This document shows positions 58,643 through 64,000 of a stretch of 64,000 nucleotides of DNA, in pieces; within the stretch, counting starts at the first letter, position 1, and each line of letters starts with the position of its first letter. The DNA is from Salinicola aestuarinus (lineage in GTDB: Bacteria > Pseudomonadota > Gammaproteobacteria > Pseudomonadales > Halomonadaceae). A program made the translations under genes and the position numbers. A model generated the notes under the pieces. That model was not told the DNA's origin, did not search any database, and was given only the letters and a program-made list of their open reading frames with translations. The DNA lies in the NCBI RefSeq assembly GCF_003206645.1, contig NZ_PZJP01000017.1, forward strand, positions 145,304 through 209,303, in the 5' to 3' direction.

Positions 58643-59560
58643 TCATTTAGCGGCATGGCGGAAAGCCTGCATCCAGCCGCTCAGATGACGCAGAAGCTTG
58701 AGACTCGCCTGTGGCTGGCGCCGTCCGACCCGGGTGATCATGTGCGCCTGGGAGTTCTGAAACGACTCACAGACCACCGGGCGGGCCACCACGCTGCCCG
58801 CCGCCACCTCCTGGGCGACGGCGAATTGCGGAAGTAGCGTCATGCCCATCCCGGCGACCACGGCCCGCCGGAGTACCGCCATCGAGTTGGTCTCCACGGC
58901 GATCTGGGGGTGCAGGCCGATCTGCTCGAAAGCGTCGTCGACGAGTCGCCTCACGCCATGCCCCACCTTCCACAGCGCCATCGGCGTCTCGCTGATAGCG
59001 GTGAGAGTGAGCGGCGTAGAGGATGCCGCAAGCTCATGCCCGACCGGCAGAACCGCCATCAACGGCTGGCCGCTGGAGGCCCAGAACCGGACCTGAGGAT
59101 GCACCCGCTCATGGAACATGAGGCCGATATGCGCGCGATCCTCGACGACGGAGTCGATGATCTCATCGGTGCCGGCCTGCTCGATATCCAGGCGGATGCC
59201 CCGGTAGCGTTCGGCAAACGCCTTGAGCGGCGCGTCGATCAGGTCATTGATGAAGCCCTCGCCCACCACCAGCGAGATCGTGCCCGTCTCCAGACGCTGG
59301 TGCGCTTCCAGACGCGCGATGAAGTCATCGTCCAGAGCGCCTCGGCGGTGGCAGTACTCGAGCACCATCTCGCCGGTCGGGGTCGGCCGGATCCCGCGCG
59401 ACGTGCGCTCGAGAAGACTCGCGCCAAAGGCGCTCTCCAGCAGAGCGATCTGCCGGCTGACCGCCGACGGGGCGATATCCAGTCTTGCCGCCGCCTTGCG
59501 CAGAGAGCCCGATTCGATCGTCACACGAAAATAGACCAGTCGTTGATGCGGGATGTCCAT
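58643..59560 (-). CDS. LysR-family transcriptional regulator
   Basis: 305 residues. N-terminal winged HTH (RLVYFRVTIESGSLRKAAAR followed by LDIAPSAVSRQIALLESAFG, about 6-45) and a substrate-binding domain (about 88-295) that ends FRHAAK. It lies convergent to the DUF3100 cluster, only 32 bp from the VOC gene, so it is a plausible but unproven regulator of it. A palindrome TGGGC-GAATTA-GCCCA sits 24 bp before its start. ATG at 59560 preferred; a TTG five codons earlier is possible. Confidence 0.92.
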   Translation of the reverse strand: MDIPHQRLVYFRVTIESGSLRKAAARLDIAPSAVSRQIALLESAFGASLLERTSRGIRPTPTGEMVLEYCHRRGALDDDFIARLEAHQRLETGTISLVVGEGFINDLIDAPLKAFAERYRGIRLDIEQAGTDEIIDSVVEDRAHIGLMFHERVHPQVRFWASSGQPLMAVLPVGHELAASSTPLTLTAISETPMALWKVGHGVRRLVDDAFEQIGLHPQIAVETNSMAVLRRAVVAGMGMTLLPQFAVAQEVAAGSVVARPVVCESFQNSQAHMITRVGRRQPQASLKLLRHLSGWMQAFRHAAK

Positions 59561-59583
59561 GGAAGCCGTTCGCAATATCAGTT

Positions 59584-59599
59584 TGGGCGAATTAGCCCA
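59584..59599. promoter_or_regulatory. Palindrome upstream of the LysR gene
   Basis: TGGGC-GAATTA-GCCCA, perfect 5-bp arms around an AT-rich core, 24 bases before the LysR start codon. The spacing is longer than the canonical T-N11-A LysR box, so an autoregulatory site is only a possibility. Confidence 0.4.
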
Positions 59600-59852
59600 T
59601 CGCGCCGGGTATACGTCAATACGACTGGCCCTCGATCGCCCGCGACTAGCGCGTCGCAGCCGATCCGATCGCTGTCGGTCACTCCCCCTTTAGGCGAGTC
59701 GGGAGATCGATTCGCTGCAGCGTGCTACGTTAAAGGCTTTGCCGGCTGCCGATAGCGTCACGCCGACCGCGTTAGCGGCTCGAATGTCACGCCGTCACCA
59801 GCTTCACTGACGTAGGCGCGCGGTGGCAGTGCCACCCTTCAGGAGCCTTGAG

Positions 59853-60179
59853 ATGTTCATCGCAATGAATCGGTTTCGAGTCACCCCAGATCGCACCGAC
59901 GAGTTCGAAGCCATCTGGCTTGAGCGCGAGAGCCACCTGCAGGGCCTGCCGGGCTTCGTGGAGTTCCACATGCTGCGCGGCCCGGAGGAGGAGGATCACG
60001 TTCTCTATGCCTCGCACACGATCTGGCGCTCACGCGAGGATTTCGAGGCCTGGACGCATTCGGAGGCGTTTCGCGCCGCCCACGCCAACGCGGGACAGAG
60101 CCGTCGCGAGGGGCTCTATCTCGGGCCGCCCAGGTTCGAAGGGTTCGACGTGATCCAGACACTGGGCGCAGATGCCTGA
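59853..60179 (+). CDS. Antibiotic-biosynthesis-monooxygenase (ABM) family protein
   Basis: 108-residue dimeric alpha-beta-barrel ABM protein: MFIAMNRFRVTPDRTDEFEA, then WLERESHLQGLPGFVEFHML, SHTIWRSREDFEAW and EAFRAAHANAG. It resembles heme-degrading (HmoB/IsdG-like) ABM members, but the sequence alone cannot decide the substrate. ATG at 59853 with AGGAG seven bases upstream. The cell-wall hydrolase gene follows directly at the stop, so the two form a unit. Confidence 0.85.
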   Translation: MFIAMNRFRVTPDRTDEFEAIWLERESHLQGLPGFVEFHMLRGPEEEDHVLYASHTIWRSREDFEAWTHSEAFRAAHANAGQSRREGLYLGPPRFEGFDVIQTLGADA

Positions 60180-60824
60180 ATGGTCGTTGCGCGCAGAACC
60201 TCGCCGATCCGTCGCCCGCGAAAGCGCTGGGCCCACTCGCTGCTGACGGCGCTACTGGTGACCGTATCGCTACCGAGCGCCCACGCCGACGACGCCGCTG
60301 AGATCGCGCTGGAGAAAGCGAACGCGCTGGAGCAGCGTGTCGCTGACGCCGAGGAGGTCACGCCCGCCAAAGCCGATGCCCGGCTGACGCTGACGGGCGT
60401 GCTCGCCGTCGACCCGAACGGCGCCGCGCCGCTCGAGGACGCCATCTCGTGCCTGGCTCGCTCGGTCTACTGGGAAGCCAAGGGCACCAACCGGGAAGAG
60501 ATGGAGGCGGTGGCGAACGTCATCATGAACCGTCTGAGCAATACGCTCTTCCCCTCGACGCTCTGCGACGTGGTTCAACAGGGGTCGGAAAGCGGTCATT
60601 GCCAGTTCTCGTGGTGGTGCGACGGCCGACCGGACGACGCATCGGAACTCGACGAGTACGCCCTCGCGCTGGATGTCGCGCGTCAGGCGCTAAACGGCAC
60701 CCTGCCGGACCACACTCGGGGGGCTCTCTTCTTCCACGATCGCAGTATCTCTCCAGGCTGGTTCTCCGAACTGCCAATGACCACGCAGACGCAGGAGTTC
60801 CGCTTCTATCGCCTCCCCGGCTGA
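60180..60824 (+). CDS. SleB-family cell-wall hydrolase
   Basis: 214 residues. Signal peptide (about 17-36, LLTALLVTVSLPSAHA), a coiled linker, then a Hydrolase_2 (SleB) domain: CLARSVYWEAKGTNREEMEA, VANVIMNRLSNTLFPSTLCDVV, CQFSWWCDG and GALFFHDRSISPGW. The SleB catalytic glutamate corresponds to the Glu in YWEAKG. Periplasmic peptidoglycan hydrolase with a role in cell-wall turnover. ATG immediately follows the previous gene's TGA, so it is coupled. Confidence 0.9.
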   Translation: MVVARRTSPIRRPRKRWAHSLLTALLVTVSLPSAHADDAAEIALEKANALEQRVADAEEVTPAKADARLTLTGVLAVDPNGAAPLEDAISCLARSVYWEAKGTNREEMEAVANVIMNRLSNTLFPSTLCDVVQQGSESGHCQFSWWCDGRPDDASELDEYALALDVARQALNGTLPDHTRGALFFHDRSISPGWFSELPMTTQTQEFRFYRLPG

Positions 60825-60957
60825 CGCCGCCCGTGCCGGCGAGCTGCCCGCGCCGCTCGGCCTGTTCCGGCAAGAGTCCGACGCCCTGAATCAGGACCTC
60901 GAGGCGCTCCATCGTCCCTGGGTTCGTGACATCGCGTGGCTGCTCCACGCCCCCGAC

Positions 60958-61950
60958 ATGACCGTGCCGGCCACGCTGATGTGCTCGGCGCCGGCGCTCG
61001 ATAACGGCGTCGCCGGCAAGCCGACACTCGAGACACTGGGGCTGGCCGATGACGGGGTACGACGGGCCTGGCTGGTCGCGCAGGAGGTCATGGAGAGTGC
61101 GTTTCAAGCGCGGCTCGGCGCGCGGGGAAGCGCTCGACTCGGGCTCTACCACGAAGCGCTATGGCAGTGGATCCTGAGCCACGCCCCTCGGACGCGTCTG
61201 CTCGCTCACAACGTTGTGCTGAGAGAAGGCTCGCAGACACGCGGCGAGCTCGACCTGCTCTTCGCGCCCCGCCTCAGTCACACGGCATCGGCACCGCCGG
61301 CGATTCACCACGCGGAGCTTGCGATCAAGTTCTTTCTGGGCCTGGATCACGGGCCCGGTGATCGGCGTGATCGCGGACGGTGGATCGGTATCGGCAGTTT
61401 CGATTCGCTGGCGATCAAGACACACCGGCTGCTGCACCATCAGCTACCCATGGGTCACTCGGATCCCGCACGCGCCCATCTGGCAACGCTCGGCCAAGCA
61501 TTCAGCTCGCCCGTGCCCCCCCGTCCTGCTCCTTCACTACGTCAGCACATCATCATGCCAGGCTGCCTCTATCATCCGTGGAACCGTCGATTACCCCTGC
61601 CCGAGGGGAGCGATGAGACGGTGATGCAGGGGCTATGGTGTCACCAGAGCGACTGGCCAGAGCTGGCCGCTGCTCTGCCGGCGACCGTGCAGATCGCGAT
61701 CCTGGAAAAACCCCACTGGCTTGCGATCCAGTCCGAGCCTCGACTCAAGTTCGACACGTTCGAGAAACAATTGGCGACACACTTCGCGGACCATGGCTCA
61801 CCGCTGCACTGCCGCCTGACCCTGCCGGACGGAGCCAGTGCCCGTCTGTTTGTCGTCAAGAACGGGTGGCCGTTGATGATGCCGCTGACGCCCCGGCATC
61901 TATCGGCTCGAGGTGGGTTGTCTTCCGGCGACGCGCCCAGCGCGCGTTGA
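60958..61950 (+). CDS. DUF1853 family protein, start uncertain
   Basis: At least 330 residues. DUF1853 signatures: LGLYHEALWQWILSHAPRTR, RGELDLLFAPRL, HHAELAIKFFLGL, and TFEKQLATHFADHG. Function unknown. The first ATG is at 60958, but the same frame is open back to 60781 and encodes family-like sequence (about LHRPWVRDIAWLLHAPDM) with no ATG, GTG or TTG; only CTG codons (60844, 60862, 60886) could start there. Either a rare CTG start or a frameshift is possible. The 3' end overlaps the convergent EamA gene by 95 bases. Confidence 0.85.
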   Translation: MTVPATLMCSAPALDNGVAGKPTLETLGLADDGVRRAWLVAQEVMESAFQARLGARGSARLGLYHEALWQWILSHAPRTRLLAHNVVLREGSQTRGELDLLFAPRLSHTASAPPAIHHAELAIKFFLGLDHGPGDRRDRGRWIGIGSFDSLAIKTHRLLHHQLPMGHSDPARAHLATLGQAFSSPVPPRPAPSLRQHIIMPGCLYHPWNRRLPLPEGSDETVMQGLWCHQSDWPELAAALPATVQIAILEKPHWLAIQSEPRLKFDTFEKQLATHFADHGSPLHCRLTLPDGASARLFVVKNGWPLMMPLTPRHLSARGGLSSGDAPSAR

Positions 61951-62776
61951 GCCAGAGCGAGGCGCCGAGAATCATTGCCCCCAGCGCCAGGCGCACCAGA
62001 TCGGCATCTCGATTCCAGATCACCAGATTGACCAGCAGACCGGCCGGGATGAGCACATTGTTCATGACGGCGAGCGTGCCGGCGTCAACGCGGCAAGCCC
62101 CCGTGTTCCAGAGAAAGTAACCGAGCCCCGATGCCACGATACCGAGCCAGGCCAGAACGACCCACTGTATCGCCTGGGTCGGTAACTGGGTGGCGTCGCC
62201 CAGCAGCCAGAACGCCGGCAGCGCCACGCAGAGGGCGCCGAGATAGAACCAGCCGAAGAGATGGCGATGCGCGATGTCGCCAGGCAGACGCGTGGAGAGA
62301 TGGCGATAGCCCACCTGGCCGAAAGCGAAGGCGATGTTGGCACCTTGAACGACCAGAAAACCGAGCCAGAAGTCAGCGGTGATGCCGTCGTAGCGGATCA
62401 CCGCCGCTCCGGTCACGGCGAGCACAGCCACGCCCAGGTAGCGCGGCGAGAACCGTCTGGCAATGCTGTCGTCGATCAGCGTGATGTAGACCGGCGTGAA
62501 GATCGTGAATAGCAGCACCTCCGGCACGCTCAGCAACAGAAAAGACTGATAGAAAAAGAGATACATGATGCCGAGCTGGATCGCACCAATTCCCATCAGT
62601 CCGAGACGAGCCCGCCACGAAATCGAGCGCGGTCGAAGCAACGGTAAGAAGACCAGTCCTGCCAAGGCGATACGCATCAGTACTGCAAAGTAGCTGTCGA
62701 CCTGCCCGGAAAGATAGACTCCGATCAGGCTGTAGGAGAACGCCCAAAGCAACGTCACGCCGGTGAGATAAACCAT
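61856..62776 (-). CDS. EamA (DMT-superfamily) transporter
   Basis: 306 residues with about ten membrane helices in two EamA repeats (GVTLLWAFSYSLIGVYLSGQ ... and WFYLGALCVALPAFWLLGDATQ ...). It resembles carboxylate/amino-acid/amine exporters of the DMT superfamily; the substrate is unknown. ATG at 62776. The hydrophilic C-terminal tail (RRRKTTHLEPIDAGASAASS) overlaps the end of the DUF1853 gene on the other strand. No good terminator is visible between the two convergent genes. Confidence 0.88.
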   Translation of the reverse strand: MVYLTGVTLLWAFSYSLIGVYLSGQVDSYFAVLMRIALAGLVFLPLLRPRSISWRARLGLMGIGAIQLGIMYLFFYQSFLLLSVPEVLLFTIFTPVYITLIDDSIARRFSPRYLGVAVLAVTGAAVIRYDGITADFWLGFLVVQGANIAFAFGQVGYRHLSTRLPGDIAHRHLFGWFYLGALCVALPAFWLLGDATQLPTQAIQWVVLAWLGIVASGLGYFLWNTGACRVDAGTLAVMNNVLIPAGLLVNLVIWNRDADLVRLALGAMILGASLWLNARWARRRKTTHLEPIDAGASAASSTATRS

Positions 62777-62805
62777 ACGCTGTTAACATACCAGGATTAT
62801 AGAAG

Positions 62806-63294
62806 TTGACTGCCATTATACGTCTAAGCGAGACGCTGACCAGCATCGAGGCCTTCGAATTTTCGGCCACACCCGGCCAGTGTTCGAAAACCGGGTGGAT
62901 GGGTGACGGCCATGGGGCCGTCACCGCATCACGCCAAGAAGACGAAATCCACTTCGTCGAAACGGGCAGCTTCTTGCTCGCGGGGCAGTCTCGCCCCGTC
63001 GCGATGCGCAACGTCTACCGCTGGCGGATCGGGCAGCATCGCATCACGCTCTCTCACGAGCGTCGAGGCGCCGACGCCGCGGTCGTACTTTTTGACCTGG
63101 TTGCCGACGGCGAATACCGATTGACCAGCGAGGCCGTCCACCAGTGCGCAGCCGATGCTTACAGCGCTCGGATTCTGCTAGGAGACGGCGGGTTCGATCT
63201 TCACTGGCGCATCTGCGGTCCCCGGAAGGACGAGTATCTGCACTATCGCTATCACGGTCGTGCCGCGCGGGGCGGCGGTCGCCAGTCGTCCTGA
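62806..63294 (+). CDS. DUF6314 family protein
   Basis: 162 residues. The C-terminal string AVHQCAADAYSARILLGDGG leads to HWRICGPRKDEYLHYRY, characteristic of DUF6314 (small lipocalin-like beta-barrel proteins of unknown function); the central FLLAGQSRPVAMRNVYRWRIG fits the same fold. TTG start with a weak AGGATT site. Divergent from the EamA gene across only 29 bp, so promoters overlap. The last few residues (ARGGGRQSS) are low-complexity. Confidence 0.8.
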   Translation: MTAIIRLSETLTSIEAFEFSATPGQCSKTGWMGDGHGAVTASRQEDEIHFVETGSFLLAGQSRPVAMRNVYRWRIGQHRITLSHERRGADAAVVLFDLVADGEYRLTSEAVHQCAADAYSARILLGDGGFDLHWRICGPRKDEYLHYRYHGRAARGGGRQSS

Positions 63295-63362
63295 CGACGC
63301 GCCGAGTCGATGCCCCCGCCGACGCGGGAGTATCTTGCCCTGACGCTTGGAGCCGCCGAATG

Positions 63363-63389
63363 AAAAACGGCTTCCCGAGGGAAGCCGTT
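63363..63389 (-). terminator. Rho-independent terminator of the YqaE-family gene
   Basis: 10-bp stem AACGGCTTCC (63366-63375)/GGAAGCCGTT (63380-63389), loop CGAG, followed on the minus strand by TTTTT. It lies 17 bases after the stop. Confidence 0.92.
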
Positions 63390-63406
63390 CATTCATCTGC
63401 ATCGGC

Positions 63407-63565
63407 TCAGCGCCGTGCGATAATCCAGATCGCGTGGATGATACCGGGGATGTAGCCCAGCAGCGTCAGCAGAATGTTGATCCAGAACTGCAGGCCGAGG
63501 CCGACCTGCAGGAACACGCCAACCGGCGGCAGGATAACGGCAAAAATGATGCGGATGATGTCCAT
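63407..63565 (-). CDS. YqaE/Pmp3-family small membrane protein
   Basis: 52 residues. MDIIRIIFAVILPPVGVFLQ and VGLGLQFWINILLTLLGYIP are followed by GIIHAIWIIARR. This is the Pmp3/YqaE signature: two membrane helices with the LPPVGVFLQ and NILLTLLGYIPGIIHA strings. In yeast Pmp3 affects membrane potential under salt stress; in bacteria the role is a stress-related membrane protein. Short but unmistakable. ATG at 63565, with GGAGG seven bases upstream; a strong terminator follows. Confidence 0.95.
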   Translation of the reverse strand: MDIIRIIFAVILPPVGVFLQVGLGLQFWINILLTLLGYIPGIIHAIWIIARR

Positions 63566-63737
63566 GTAGCCTCCATTGCTTTATTTGACACCGCGGGAAG
63601 AACAATCCTTTGCGCTGCCTTGTCATCGTGATGTCGCGGGTCAGTGGCCCGCGCTCACCCCGAATTGATTTCGATCTGAACCTGAGCCCCGAACAGCATA
63701 GACGCGAATGGTGCGAGGCGCCGAAAATCGCTTGAAT

Positions 63738-63980
63738 TCAAGACGTTTGCGCGTCGTCGTCGTGGCGCTGCCGTTTCTTGGTCACAAGGGAGTCGGAATT
63801 GCCGGCAAGCGCATCGTGGTGCCGCTCCCAGTCTTCCCAGTCATGCGGTGTGCCACTCCGTGGGCCATGTTTGGCCGCTTCCTGCGCCCGCGCCCACGCT
63901 TTCTCTTCGAGCGACTGTGGTTTGGCTTCGTCCCTATCGAGCGGGATGCCCTGCTTGGCGAGATAGTCTCTAGCGTTCAT
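63738..63980 (-). CDS. Small hypothetical hydrophilic protein
   Basis: 80 residues, unrecognised. It is highly charged, with RDYLAKQGIPLDRDEAKPQS at the N-terminus, a DWEDWERHHDAL motif in the middle, and a basic-acidic tail (KKRQRHDDDAQTS). No membrane segment or signal. ATG at 63980 chosen because GGAGG lies eight bases upstream; the open frame extends five codons further to a TTG. It is separated from the YqaE-family gene by 172 bp with nothing recognisable. Confidence 0.6.
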   Translation of the reverse strand: MNARDYLAKQGIPLDRDEAKPQSLEEKAWARAQEAAKHGPRSGTPHDWEDWERHHDALAGNSDSLVTKKRQRHDDDAQTS

Positions 63981-64000
63981 CGCACTGACCTCCAACGTTC

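Noticed and set aside
59731..59755. TAAAGGCT followed by GCCGATAG upstream of the ABM gene
   Set aside because: It looks like a fourth sigma-28 promoter, but the spacer is only 9 bases (ideal 11) and the downstream gene has no motility link.
1..64000. Search for tRNA, rRNA, CRISPR arrays, insertion sequences and integrases
   Set aside because: No cloverleaf, no repeat-spacer array, no transposase or integrase protein and no terminal repeats with target duplications were seen.

Overview
The window is GC-rich, densely packed gammaproteobacterial chromosome. The gene content (htpG, pntAB, gpsA, selO, pepN, nadK, nfo, yajQ, glpG, DUF1853, a YeaC homologue, FlgO-family lipoproteins) and the protein sequences fit a Halomonadaceae-like halophile (Halomonas, Salinicola or Kushneria type). 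This lineage is inferred from protein resemblance only. I found no rRNA, tRNA, CRISPR array, insertion sequence or prophage. The region looks like ordinary core and catabolic chromosome.

Layout. Positions 1-3.3 kb, minus strand: a hexarate catabolic unit (LacI-type regulator, galactarate/talarate dehydratase, glucarate dehydratase) with a convincing operator. 3.3-8.1 kb: sixA, gpsA and the proton-translocating transhydrogenase pntAB. 8.7-13.8 kb: selO, a Bax-like glucosaminidase, htpG with a sigma-32 promoter, and a DUF1232 protein. 14.1-22.7 kb: soluble lytic transglycosylase, small membrane proteins, a cold-shock protein, a yeast-type cytosine deaminase, the lipid kinase yegS, and transporters. 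22.9-24.2 kb: two lipoproteins, one of the FlgO family. 24.4-28.8 kb: leuA, an Lrp-type regulator, a TTT-type binding protein and an HpcH/HpaI-type aldolase. 28.9-31.7 kb: a DUF1127 protein, a 700-bp noncoding stretch, a YjfB-family motility protein and a chemoreceptor. 31.9-42.7 kb: nfo, aldA, gldA, an MFS exporter, pepN, ybaN, ygiD and yajQ. 42.7-49.5 kb: a GNAT/RimK-like pair, DUF2797 and YeaC proteins, glpG, a metallophosphatase and nadK. 49.8-52.3 kb: a PQQ dehydrogenase split into anchor and catalytic proteins. 52.5-58.6 kb: a five-gene catabolic cluster that I cannot assign to a known pathway. 58.6-64 kb: a LysR regulator and small conserved genes.

How genes work together. The dehydratases at the left edge make 5-keto-4-deoxyglucarate. 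An HpcH/HpaI-type aldolase at 28 kb and a tartronate-semialdehyde-reductase-like enzyme at 55 kb could supply later steps, but they sit in separate units. Three separate motility-related loci (the FlgO lipoprotein pair, yjfB and the chemoreceptor) each have an upstream sequence matching the flagellar sigma-28 promoter, which suggests one FliA regulon dispersed across the window.

The most interesting signals are four. First, the DUF3100 transporter/M20 amidohydrolase/reductase/aldehyde dehydrogenase/VOC cluster. Second, five tandem 14-bp repeats, each carrying one GATC, upstream of yeaC. Third, the split quinoprotein dehydrogenase. Fourth, the dispersed sigma-28 promoters.
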